Positions 8,787-17,016 of a DNA stretch of 57,179 bases are shown here, piece after piece. The stretch's first letter is position 1. Every line of letters starts with the position of its first letter. The position numbers and the translations under genes are program-made. The notes beneath the pieces are model-generated. The model did not search any database, was not told the DNA's origin, and worked only from the letters and a program-made list of their open reading frames with translations. The DNA is from Nitrospiraceae bacterium (lineage in GTDB: Bacteria; Nitrospirota; Thermodesulfovibrionia; UBA6902), in assembly GCA_003599425.1 (NCBI GenBank), contig QZKC01000059.1:1-57179 (forward strand). The letters are read 5' to 3'.

Positions 8787-10559
8787 ATGTCATCACAGCT
8801 TCAACGGTCTGATAATTTTTTTATTGTAGAATTCAAACCTGCAGGCGAAGATCACGGATACTCACTTGGTATAACAAGAAAAATCTCAAACGAAGGCCTC
8901 AGCTTCGATTCCCAGAACTATGACCTCGGTCAGGGAGAAATTCTGGAGTGCATACTGAAACATCCCAAGAGCGATCTGTCTGTTTCCGTCCAGGGGATCA
9001 TAGAGTGGAAAAAAGTAGCATGGTATCACTGCATAACCGGATTAAAATTTTCGGACCTGAATGAAGAAGACAAAAAAAAGATCACTGAACTGATATCCGC
9101 TGATAAAAATATTCCCGGCCCGTCACATCCCGGACAAACCCTTGATGATGCACTCTCTCTTAAAGAAACCATGGGGCCGGATGAAAAGGAAAGGCCCTCA
9201 CCAAAAGTGTATTGGGAAGATAACGAAGCGCCCTTCGAACACAAAATCCTGTCACCCCCTGACGGGTATGTCACTGCCGGCTCAGAGCCAGTGAGCCATA
9301 GCTCCGGGAAAGAGACCGTTCAGAAATCAGGGCAACCAGAACGCCTTCACAATCAAACCATGACAACCGCCAATGATATGACTGCCATCTCCCGGAAACA
9401 AAAGCATACCCGAACCTTTGCTCTGACAGCTTCTGTTTCTGCGATAATGCTTGCAATTATCCTGATCTTTATACTTGTACCTTCAAAGAAGGACCTGAAC
9501 ATTATTACACCTCCTGCTTCAGCTCCTGATAATGTCTATTCCTTATCAAATCCTGTCCGTAATGAGAATGATCATGGAACTGTCAGTGCACCGGGATCAG
9601 TTCAGGGTCCGGCAACACCATCCGGAGCAAATGTCGCAAAGGATAAAGAAATTAATCAACCGCCCGCCCCAATAACAGCAAAAAGTATTGAAGCTGACCG
9701 GCCTCTCGCATCTGACAGTTCGAACAAACAGGCTGCTGATGTATCCATGCCGGCAACTCCTGCATCTTTGCAAACACCTAAAACGGATCACCAGCATACA
9801 ATAGTTGAAAATACTGTCGAAGCAAGCGCTGCAACACCTGTAGTGACTAACAGTGATCCGGGTAAAACTGAAACAGTTCAGCCGGAGAAAGACATTGTTA
9901 AAACACAACCAGCGCCGGCAATAACGATACCGCAGGATGTTCCTGCTAAACAAACGCTTGCAAGAAATCAATCAGTTGACAATCAGATTGCTGCCTCTGC
10001 AAAAAAGCATATCCGCGTTTTCGAGGAATCTTTCAATAACAACAATGCAGACAACTGGGAGATATTCGACACCAGTGCGGCGGCAGCGCACATAAAGCAG
10101 GGGGCGTATCACATCCGGAACAAAAGGCCTGCAGGCGCTCATATAGTACTTCATCAATATGGTTTTCCGCTGAACTCTGATCTGACCCACGAAGCCTCGC
10201 TCAGGCTGGTCCAAAGCTCAGGCAGGTACAGTTACGGGATTGTCATCGGGGCCGAGGACGGCCGCAATAATATAACCTTCCAGGTGGACTCGGCAGGGCG
10301 CTACCGGGTAAGGCAGTATCAGGATGGAGTTGCCCGTGAATTGGGAGGAGGGTTTGCGAAGAGTTTCGTGAACGTGAGGAATGCAATAAATACCCTGAAG
10401 GTTGTAAGAGAGACAAACAACATAAGTTTTTATATCAATGGCATACATGTTGATGACGCTGCGGGCATATCTTTCAGGGGAAGCAAAGCCGGTTTCATTG
10501 TGGAAGGAGATTCCGAGATCGCTGTTGAAAAAACACGTTCACAAAGTGTAGAATCCTGA
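8787..10559 (+). CDS. Membrane protein with N-terminal PilZ domain and C-terminal LamG-like domain
   Basis: Residues ~1-110 look like a PilZ domain (GITRKISNEGLSF, then VQGIIEWKK and HCITGLKF), which in other proteins binds c-di-GMP. The usual R-x3-R is only weakly matched. One transmembrane helix lies near residues 211-232 (TASVSAIMLAIILIFILVP). It is followed by a Thr/Pro/Ala-rich linker to about 410 and a C-terminal ~180-residue beta-sandwich-like domain (FEESFNNNNADNWEIF, then INTLKVVRE and FYINGIHVDD) like LamG or DUF1080 domains. The topology implies cytoplasmic PilZ and a periplasmic ligand domain. It may couple c-di-GMP to an envelope function; that is inference. Confidence 0.75.
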   Translation: MSSQLQRSDNFFIVEFKPAGEDHGYSLGITRKISNEGLSFDSQNYDLGQGEILECILKHPKSDLSVSVQGIIEWKKVAWYHCITGLKFSDLNEEDKKKITELISADKNIPGPSHPGQTLDDALSLKETMGPDEKERPSPKVYWEDNEAPFEHKILSPPDGYVTAGSEPVSHSSGKETVQKSGQPERLHNQTMTTANDMTAISRKQKHTRTFALTASVSAIMLAIILIFILVPSKKDLNIITPPASAPDNVYSLSNPVRNENDHGTVSAPGSVQGPATPSGANVAKDKEINQPPAPITAKSIEADRPLASDSSNKQAADVSMPATPASLQTPKTDHQHTIVENTVEASAATPVVTNSDPGKTETVQPEKDIVKTQPAPAITIPQDVPAKQTLARNQSVDNQIAASAKKHIRVFEESFNNNNADNWEIFDTSAAAAHIKQGAYHIRNKRPAGAHIVLHQYGFPLNSDLTHEASLRLVQSSGRYSYGIVIGAEDGRNNITFQVDSAGRYRVRQYQDGVARELGGGFAKSFVNVRNAINTLKVVRETNNISFYINGIHVDDAAGISFRGSKAGFIVEGDSEIAVEKTRSQSVES

Positions 10560-10590
10560 GAATATTCAACCAGAACAATTCATAAATTTT

Positions 10591-10732
10591 ACCTGGACAG
10601 CCATGGCTCAAAAACATCTTGAACGCGATAGTTTTTTTTAAACTCATGACAATTTATGTTCAACAGAATGTTTTGGGGCACCAGATGCCAAAGGTATCGC
10701 TCAATATGTTTTTTTACCATGCTTGTCCAGGT
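10591..10732. mobile_element. MITE-like palindromic element, family A copy 1
   Basis: Terminal arms ACCTGGACAGCCATGG (10591-10606) and CCATGCTTGTCCAGGT (10717-10732) are inverted repeats. Similarity continues inward through AAAAACATCTTGA and TCAATATGTTTTT. If the ends are CCTGG and CCAGG, the flanks are TTTA on both sides, a 4-bp target duplication. A second copy in opposite orientation lies at 22608-22750 with TAAA on both sides. There is no coding content, so any transposase would have to act in trans. Confidence 0.75.
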
Positions 10733-10758
10733 TTAACCCTTAAAGACACGGAGGTAGT

Positions 10759-11478
10759 ATGAGATTTTTTATTGCAGTACTGGGAATTTTATTTCTTGCG
10801 AACATGGTCCATGCAGGTGAGACGGTCCTGAAAACCCAGCGGGACAAGGTAAGCTACGGCATCGGCATGGATATTGGAAACGGTTTAAAAAGCCAGTCCA
10901 TCGATGTGGACCCTGATATCCTCTCTAAAGGAATAAAGGATGTCCTGTCAGGGAGTAAGACCATGATGACCGATGAGGAATTCCGTGAGACCATGACAAA
11001 TTTCCAGAACGAGTTAAGGGCAAAACAGATGGAGCGCATGAAGGAGATCGCCGAGAAGAACAAAAAAGACGGAGAAGCATTCCTTGAAGGGAACAAAAAG
11101 AAGGAAGGGGTGGTCACTCTGCCGAGCGGGCTCCAGTATAAAGTCATCAAGGAAGGCACCGGAGAAAAACCTGAAGCAACCGACATGGTAACAGCAGATT
11201 ATCGGGGCACCCTTGTAGACGGGACCGAATTTGACAGTTCAGCCCGCCACGGACAACCCATGACCTTCAAAGTCAACGGCGTGATACCCGGCTGGACCGA
11301 GGCGCTTCAACTTATGAAGGTCGGTTCCAAATGGCAGCTCTTCATACCGCCGACTCTTGCCTATGGTGAACGCGGCGCAGGGAAAGATATCGGCCCAAAC
11401 TCAACCCTGATCTTTGATGTTGAACTGATCTCGATCGCTGATGAAGAACCTGCTGCCCAACGTGGTCACGGACATTAG
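10759..11478 (+). CDS. FKBP-type peptidyl-prolyl cis-trans isomerase, exported (FkpA/Mip-like)
   Basis: Catalyses proline isomerisation of envelope proteins. There is a signal peptide at residues 1-19 (FFIAVLGILFLANMVHA). An alpha-helical dimerisation domain lies at about 25-115 (KVSYGIGMDIGNGLK; Lys/Glu-rich helix). The FKBP domain runs at about 120-230 with GLQYKVIKEGTG, VDGTEFDSS, VIPGWTEALQLMKVGSKW and IPPTLAYGERG. Length of 239 is normal for the Mip class. A GGAGG site precedes the ATG. It follows a palindromic element and is convergent with the ATPase gene downstream. Confidence 0.95.
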   Translation: MRFFIAVLGILFLANMVHAGETVLKTQRDKVSYGIGMDIGNGLKSQSIDVDPDILSKGIKDVLSGSKTMMTDEEFRETMTNFQNELRAKQMERMKEIAEKNKKDGEAFLEGNKKKEGVVTLPSGLQYKVIKEGTGEKPEATDMVTADYRGTLVDGTEFDSSARHGQPMTFKVNGVIPGWTEALQLMKVGSKWQLFIPPTLAYGERGAGKDIGPNSTLIFDVELISIADEEPAAQRGHGH

Positions 11479-11539
11479 AAGATATGCTGACTTTTTCTGA
11501 GCTGAAAACTGATTGCTGATAGCTGAAGGCTTTTACTTC

Positions 11540-13237
11540 TTATATCACTCTGACCAGTTCCTCAAAACTGGTCAGGCCTTCGGCTGCTTTTATAAGTCCG
11601 TCCTGCCGTAAAGTCCGATAGCCGATTTTTCCGGCTACTTCTTTAAGTTCATTAAGAGAGGCTCTCGCAAAGACAGCATCCCGAAGCTCCATTGAAGGTA
11701 TGATGAGCTCAAAAATTCCTATTCTGTTTATGTAGCCCGTATGTCCGCAGGCCATGCATCCTGTCGAGCGGAACAGTCTCGGATGCGGTTTCCCGGTCAG
11801 GGCCCGTATCTCTTCTGCAAGTTCCTGGGGAGGTTCATAATCCGAAATGCATTCCTGGCAGAGCCTCCGGCCCAAACGCTGTCCGAGAATTGCCGTAAGG
11901 CCTGAGTACAACATGAAAGGTGGTACGTCCATATCCAGTACCATGGAAAGGGCGCCTATTGTGCTGTTGGATAAAAAGCGTCCCAGGACAAGGGTCTTGG
12001 AAAGGGACGTAAGCAGTGAAGTAACAACTGCATCCTTTGTCAGCATCTCACCAACCATGAGTACATCCATGTCCTGCCTTGTCAGGGCTTTCAATCCTTT
12101 CTCATAACTATACCCTGCTTTTTCATTGGGCTGTCCCTGATTTATGCCGCTGAGTTTGTTCTTTATCGTTCTCTCATAGGTAAAAATAGCTTTGTCAGGA
12201 TTCTTGAGATAGTTCAGAGCGGCATAAATAGTGGAACTTTTGCCGCTGTCCGTCTGCCCCGTAACAAGTATGAGCCCCCTCGGTTTCTGGAGCAGGTCCT
12301 TGAAACTGCTGAGCATATCGGGAACAAATCCGAGTTTCTCGATTTTCAGGTCTTCTTTTGAAAAAGGCTGCTGAAAGGTCAATACTATCCTTTCTCCGTG
12401 CAACGAGGGCATGGTGGCAACATCTATGTCGTAGAATTTTCCTGAGGATTTGGCCCTGAAATAACCTTCATGCGGGATCAACCGGTTAATTATATCTATG
12501 GAACTGAGGATTTTAAGCCGGTTCAGCACATTTTGCTGAAGATTCTGAGGAGGTTTGACAAGCAGTCTCAGTTTCCCGTTAACACGAATATATATCTCGA
12601 ATGAATCTTCCTTGGGCTCGAAATGGATATGGGTGCCTTCTTTGTTGATCGCATCCAGGATGATCGCATTGACCAGCTTAACCACCATCGTCTCTTCAGC
12701 CTGTTTAAAGACCTTTTCAAGATCTTCTTCCATGATCCCGTTTTCAGGAGTAAATATTTCGAGGTCTCCCTGTTCTTCGATCCTGAGCGCATCCTGCCAT
12801 TGGACCGGTTTCTCAAAGATTTCCTGTATCTTACTTTTAAGGGAGCTGATAGAGGTTACAACAGGCGCGATCCTGTGTCCGGTAACATAAGCCAGGTCAT
12901 CAATGAGGTTCAGGTCCCTGGGGTTCGCGGTTGCTACTGTAAGTGTCTTTCCCTTAACTGAAATGGGAAGCACGAGGTATTTCTTAATGATCTTCTCAGG
13001 AAGTATTTCAAAAAGCTGAAAATTAGGCACATAATTTTCGAGATTGATGGAAGGGACATTCAGTTGCTGGCTGAGCAAACGCTCAAGATCATCCTCCTGA
13101 AGAAGGTTCATCTTCAGGAGAACAGTACCAAGCCGTTCGCCCGTCCTTTTCTGCTCTTCAAGCGCCAGATCGAGGTCTTTTTGAGAAATGATATTGAGAT
13201 TGACTAACAGTTCTCCGATCTTGTGTTTTGCTTTCAT
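11540..13237 (-). CDS. GspE/PilB-family ATPase with MshEN domain, probably degenerate active site
   Basis: An N-terminal MshEN-type domain (residues ~1-150; IGELLVNLNIISQKDLDLAL) is followed by the secretion ATPase core. Walker A is kept in variant form, GQTDSGKSS near residues 325-333. The C4 zinc motif CQEC and CMAC near residues 460 and 492 is present. The region that normally reads G-E-I-R-D then T-L-H-T-N is changed: VGEMLTKDAVV and LGRFLSN replace the conserved Arg and the His box. It stands alone, without pilus or type II secretion partners. Some MshEN domains bind c-di-GMP, so a regulatory rather than motor role is plausible; that is inference. Confidence 0.8.
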   Translation of the reverse strand: MKAKHKIGELLVNLNIISQKDLDLALEEQKRTGERLGTVLLKMNLLQEDDLERLLSQQLNVPSINLENYVPNFQLFEILPEKIIKKYLVLPISVKGKTLTVATANPRDLNLIDDLAYVTGHRIAPVVTSISSLKSKIQEIFEKPVQWQDALRIEEQGDLEIFTPENGIMEEDLEKVFKQAEETMVVKLVNAIILDAINKEGTHIHFEPKEDSFEIYIRVNGKLRLLVKPPQNLQQNVLNRLKILSSIDIINRLIPHEGYFRAKSSGKFYDIDVATMPSLHGERIVLTFQQPFSKEDLKIEKLGFVPDMLSSFKDLLQKPRGLILVTGQTDSGKSSTIYAALNYLKNPDKAIFTYERTIKNKLSGINQGQPNEKAGYSYEKGLKALTRQDMDVLMVGEMLTKDAVVTSLLTSLSKTLVLGRFLSNSTIGALSMVLDMDVPPFMLYSGLTAILGQRLGRRLCQECISDYEPPQELAEEIRALTGKPHPRLFRSTGCMACGHTGYINRIGIFELIIPSMELRDAVFARASLNELKEVAGKIGYRTLRQDGLIKAAEGLTSFEELVRVI

Positions 13238-13335
13238 GGTTTTTCTCTCCGGTAAAACAGCGTATTTATAATATGCTGACTTCTAATCGGCAGTTTTCCG
13301 GTTCCACTTTAAAAGCATGCGGTAACAAAGGCATA

Positions 13336-13354
13336 AAGGGGGGCTGCTGCCCCT
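13336..13354 (-). terminator. Possible terminator downstream of MurU-AmgK-like gene
   Basis: Read on the minus strand, GGGGCAGCAGCCCC forms a hairpin followed by CCTTTAT. It lies just after the stop codon at 13360. The U-tract is weak, so termination is uncertain. Confidence 0.4.
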
Positions 13355-13359
13355 TGTAC

Positions 13360-15249
13360 TCACAGCCCCATGACAACTTTATACAATTCAGGATAATCAT
13401 CTTTCACAAGCAATACATCTTCCTTCAGTAACCGTATGCCTTCCGGCACATATTTCAGGAAATACTTTTTGCCTTTTTCCGAAGAAAGGAAACCATACGC
13501 TCCGAGAGCCTGCATATGCCTCTGAAGCCTGCATACGGCAAGCGTCTGCCTGAAATAATCAGCGTCAAACTTGTCTTCAATCTTTGTGATGTAATAATCC
13601 ACAAGCCGCTCTCTCATGCTGTCTTCGAGGCGATGATACGGGTCCCATAGTATTGATGCAACATCATAGGCTGAAGGCCCCATCCTTGCCCCCTGAAAAT
13701 CAATGATCCTCAGGCCGCCGTCAGGCCGCACCATAATGTTCTGCGACTGGAAATCCCTGTGAATGATCGTACGGGGAAAAGAATCTGCCAGAAACGCAAG
13801 CTGATGAAATTCGTTCTCGAGATTTGAACCATGTTCCACTTTTAAGCTTCTTATCCCTTCCAGAAATCTCTCGGCAAAGTAATCTGTTTCCCACCGGAAA
13901 TATTTATAATCAAAGAGCCTGTTCTTAAGGGGCAGGCATTCAGCCGCGTAGTCGGTAACATTGGTATGAATATATACCAGTATATCGATCACTTTCCTGT
14001 ACATTGTCTCGCTCTCGATGCCCTCACGGGGGCATTTCAGCCAGTTGTAAAGCGAGGTATCTCCGGCGTCTTCAAATACCGCTTCCTTCTCATCAAGGTC
14101 CTCTTCCAGGAGGTCCGGTACCGGGACAGAATATCTCAGAAAAAAACGTGTATACTCCATTTGACGTATAAAATCAGGGTCGTCTCTTCTGCACTGCATA
14201 AGCACCGCGAATTTCCTGCCTCTTTTGACCCTGTAGTATTTTCTGTCAGACCCGCCCGTGCCTATAGGTATTTTATCTTCTTCTAATGATACTCCAAAAA
14301 TTTCCGGCTCGCTGAGGCTGACACTGAGATCAGGCCCGATGATACAGTTTTGAAAAGCACCATGAGAAGATATTTCCCATCCCCCACCCTTCCCCTCCCC
14401 CGTCAAGAGGGAGGGCAGGAGAATGCAGTTCCTCAATGAAATATTTTTATCGAAATCCCATCCTTTCTCGATCACAACATATCCCTGCATCTCAACATTT
14501 CCACAGCCCCTTGTCGATGGATGTACGTACACTGTCTCTCCATCGCCTTTTAAAAAATCAAAAACAGCGGCGGCATATGCTGCAGGAGTCCCGATATCGC
14601 TCCAGTAACATCCGCTCACATCAAATGTGCCTATTTTATGTCCAGCACTCACCGCCTCCAGCCATGCATCAACAACACTGGATGGGCCCTCAGGGAGAAA
14701 TTTCAGGAATCCGGGTTCGTACACGGCAATGCCGGTGAAGGCGACGATTCTTTCATTTGCAGAGGAAGACCTCAAACCGGCCTTAACACCTTTGAGGAAT
14801 CCATTGCTATCAACGGAAACGTTATTGAATTTTGGATGATCATGCACCGCAAGCGTCACGAGGTTGCCGGATGACAGGTGGTGCTCCAGGAGCTTTCCTG
14901 AATCCATATCAGAAATGATGTCAGAATTGTGAACAAGGAAAGTATTTTCATTTAATGAGCTTTCTGCGTTTTTCAGTGCGCCGCCTGTACCTAATATGTT
15001 CTCTTCAGGAAAAAAAACTACCTTCTCGTGAAAAATACTTTGCTTTATCCACTCTTCAACAGCCTCCTTCTTATGATGAAGGTTTATCCCTATCTTACCA
15101 ACAGGAAGCCCTGATAATTTCTCAAGCACGATCTGCAGGACAGACTTGCCCAGAACCGGCAGCAGAGGTTTCGGAATAAGGTTTGTTATCGGCCTGAGCC
15201 TCTCGCCAAAGCCTGCTGCGGGAATGAAGATGTTAATTGGTTTGTTCAT
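13360..15249 (-). CDS. Fused nucleotidyltransferase and sugar kinase, MurU-AmgK-like
   Basis: Residues 1-230 are a sugar-nucleotide nucleotidyltransferase: IPAAGFGERLRPITNLIPKP contains the Mg-NTP loop, and HNSDI follows later. A partial left-handed-helix stretch comes next (about 240-330). Then an aminoglycoside-phosphotransferase-like kinase runs to the end, with the catalytic HRDFQSQN and metal-binding IDFQGARMGP motifs. In Pseudomonas the separate enzymes AmgK and MurU turn MurNAc into UDP-MurNAc; here both activities would be on one chain. The next upstream gene encodes a NamZ-like MurNAc-releasing enzyme, which supports this reading. ATG at 15249 was preferred over an upstream frame start at 15300 because it gives MNKPINIFIPAAGFGERL. 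A palindromic repeat lies in frame at 14376-14419. Confidence 0.85.
   Translation of the reverse strand: MNKPINIFIPAAGFGERLRPITNLIPKPLLPVLGKSVLQIVLEKLSGLPVGKIGINLHHKKEAVEEWIKQSIFHEKVVFFPEENILGTGGALKNAESSLNENTFLVHNSDIISDMDSGKLLEHHLSSGNLVTLAVHDHPKFNNVSVDSNGFLKGVKAGLRSSSANERIVAFTGIAVYEPGFLKFLPEGPSSVVDAWLEAVSAGHKIGTFDVSGCYWSDIGTPAAYAAAVFDFLKGDGETVYVHPSTRGCGNVEMQGYVVIEKGWDFDKNISLRNCILLPSLLTGEGKGGGWEISSHGAFQNCIIGPDLSVSLSEPEIFGVSLEEDKIPIGTGGSDRKYYRVKRGRKFAVLMQCRRDDPDFIRQMEYTRFFLRYSVPVPDLLEEDLDEKEAVFEDAGDTSLYNWLKCPREGIESETMYRKVIDILVYIHTNVTDYAAECLPLKNRLFDYKYFRWETDYFAERFLEGIRSLKVEHGSNLENEFHQLAFLADSFPRTIIHRDFQSQNIMVRPDGGLRIIDFQGARMGPSAYDVASILWDPYHRLEDSMRERLVDYYITKIEDKFDADYFRQTLAVCRLQRHMQALGAYGFLSSEKGKKYFLKYVPEGIRLLKEDVLLVKDDYPELYKVVMGL
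14376..14419. repeat. GC-rich palindromic repeat inside coding sequence
   Basis: CCCCTCCCCCGTCAAGAGGG belongs to the same repeat family as 6102-6122, 36021-36055 and 43011-43033. It is translated in frame (minus strand) as roughly PSLLTGEGKGGGWE between two beta-helix-like turns, NCILLP and AFQNCIIGPD, of the MurU-AmgK-like protein. The reading frame is kept. Confidence 0.75.
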
Positions 15250-15297
15250 AGTGAGCTCTGTTCCAATGGAAAGCACATAGGGACATAGGAGCAAAGG

Positions 15298-15447
15298 CAC
15301 AAAGGCAAGGCTGGTAGAGGATTTCTATACGACACCTTTAAAAAAAAGACTTCGAATTTTACCGAAAGATTACATCTGCAATATAAGCAGACGAAATGCA
15401 AGCAATTCTGTCGATTATAGAAATCCGGAATCAGGCTTGCCTTTGTG
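15298..15447. mobile_element. MITE-like palindromic element, family B copy 1
   Basis: Outer arms CACAAAGGCAAG (15298-15309) and CTTGCCTTTGTG (15436-15447) are perfect inverted repeats. Inner arms GGATTTCTATACGACA (15320-15335) and TGTCGATTATAGAAATCC (about 15410-15427) also match. Total length is 150 bp with no coding content. It separates namZ from the MurU-AmgK-like gene. Confidence 0.7.
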
Positions 15448-15523
15448 AGATTAGAAAACCTTAAATATTTTTTCAGATATTTGATGATTAATAACATAGG
15501 GGGATATTATAGGTTTTAGCACG

Positions 15524-16690
15524 TTAATATATCAGAAACTCCTTCCGCACTTTCTTGTCAAATTCCCTGCACTCTTCCATCCACCATTTCTCCATTTGTG
15601 CAAGTGTTCTGCCGCTCTCAATATCTTTTCTCAGCCTGTCAGTCCCTGCGAGGACGTCTATAGGCATCTTCTCCTTCTCATATTCATACGGCGGCTGTTT
15701 CCATCTGAAATATTCAGGATAGAGCTCACGTATCGCCTTGATGATCGCAACGCCAGTCTTGAACGGCCTGAATCTCTTCCTGTCAAGGACATGTATCTGG
15801 GCCCCGCCGCACAGCTTGCCGGCATGCTTCTGAAAGGTCGGCTGAAAATACATCCCTCTGAATGTGACGCCGGGAAGTTTATGTCTTTGAAGTTGCCGCA
15901 CGAGGACCTCAGGGTCTATGAATGGAGCGCCGAAAATCTCAAACGGCCGTGTTGTGCCGCGTCCTTCACTCAGATTTGTTGCTTCCAGAAGGCACATTCC
16001 CGGATACACGAGAGCGGTATCAGGCGCAGGCATGTTAGGAGACGGCAGCACCCAGGGCAGGCCCGTGTCATCAAAGTACATCGCACGCTTCCAGTCTTTC
16101 ATGGGGATAATATGTAAATCAAGTGACGGATAGAACCTGCCTTTCAGATACCCTGCTATCTCGCCGACGGTCATACCGTGACGCACCGGCAGAGGCCTCT
16201 GGCCGACAAAAGATGAAAAAGCCATATCAAGCACGGGGCCTTCAACAACTGTTCCGCCAAGGGGGTTGGGCCTGTCCAGGATGACAACAGATCTGCCTGT
16301 CTCGCTGCATGACTGCATGCAAAGTTCCATGGTCCATATGAATGTATAATAGCGGGAACCTACATCCTGTATATCAATTACCAGCACGTCTACGTCCTTC
16401 AGCATAGCTGGCTTTGGTTTGCGCGTATCACTGTAAAGGCTGTAAACCGGCAGCCCGGTCTTTTTATCTTTGAAACCCTTCCATTCTATCATGTTGTCCT
16501 GAGTCTCACCCCTGATACCATGCTGAGGTCCAAAGAGAGCCCGGAGTTTCATCTTGCTGCTTCTCAGAAAAACCTGTACAGTATGCTCCAGTTTTCCATT
16601 GACTGAAGCAGGATGTACGACAAGCCCCACCCGTGCGCCTCTCAGCCCCGGTGGCCAGAGTTTCTCACATATGTCGAGTCCGGTTTGCAT
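15524..16690 (-). CDS. namZ: DUF1343/NamZ-like exo-beta-N-acetylmuramidase
   Basis: Members of this family (formerly DUF1343, YzbB; CAZy GH171) release terminal MurNAc from peptidoglycan fragments. Diagnostic stretches are GLVVHPASVN, FGPQHGIRGE near residue 53, VDVLVIDIQDVGSRYYTFIW near 100, LDRPNPLGG, and PSPNMPAPDTALVYPGMCLL near 215. At 388 residues it is near full length for the catalytic protein. No signal peptide is seen and an in-frame stop lies shortly upstream of the ATG, so it is probably cytoplasmic. That is odd for a cell-wall hydrolase and suggests action on imported muropeptides. Next downstream is the kinase-nucleotidyltransferase fusion. Confidence 0.85.
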   Translation of the reverse strand: MQTGLDICEKLWPPGLRGARVGLVVHPASVNGKLEHTVQVFLRSSKMKLRALFGPQHGIRGETQDNMIEWKGFKDKKTGLPVYSLYSDTRKPKPAMLKDVDVLVIDIQDVGSRYYTFIWTMELCMQSCSETGRSVVILDRPNPLGGTVVEGPVLDMAFSSFVGQRPLPVRHGMTVGEIAGYLKGRFYPSLDLHIIPMKDWKRAMYFDDTGLPWVLPSPNMPAPDTALVYPGMCLLEATNLSEGRGTTRPFEIFGAPFIDPEVLVRQLQRHKLPGVTFRGMYFQPTFQKHAGKLCGGAQIHVLDRKRFRPFKTGVAIIKAIRELYPEYFRWKQPPYEYEKEKMPIDVLAGTDRLRKDIESGRTLAQMEKWWMEECREFDKKVRKEFLIY

Positions 16691-16751
16691 ATTATCCCAA
16701 CCCTATATTATTTAAATCACAAAAGCCATAGATTTCCATTAATGTCTTTAC

Positions 16752-16921
16752 ATGCACAATGGGAAGCCTGCTGCGTAATTTCTCTAATCGACACAAAGCA
16801 TTTTACATTTTTCTTCTGCGCAATTCTTATCTTTGTACTTTTCTTAACTCTTTACTCCTGACTCTTAACTCATTATTGAAGGTGTCGTATAGAAATTCTC
16901 TGCAGACTTCCCATTGTGCAT
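16752..16921. mobile_element. MITE-like palindromic element, family B copy 2
   Basis: Left arm ATGCACAATGGGAAGCCTGC starts at 16752 and right arm GACTTCCCATTGTGCAT ends at 16921. Complementarity extends inward to AATTTCTCTAATCGACAC and GTGTCGTATAGAAATT, about 45 bp per arm. The inner core is shared with copy 1 at 15298-15447. The loop contains reiterated words such as CTTAACTCTTTACTCCTGA. It fills most of the divergent namZ-hemW gap. Confidence 0.75.
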
Positions 16922-17016
16922 CTCCCCTGGACAGAAGCAAGTGATCCAGTCAAATACGATGAGCATTTAATGTACGGCAATTCAGAAAAATCTTCAACTC
17001 TGGTACAATCACTGTC

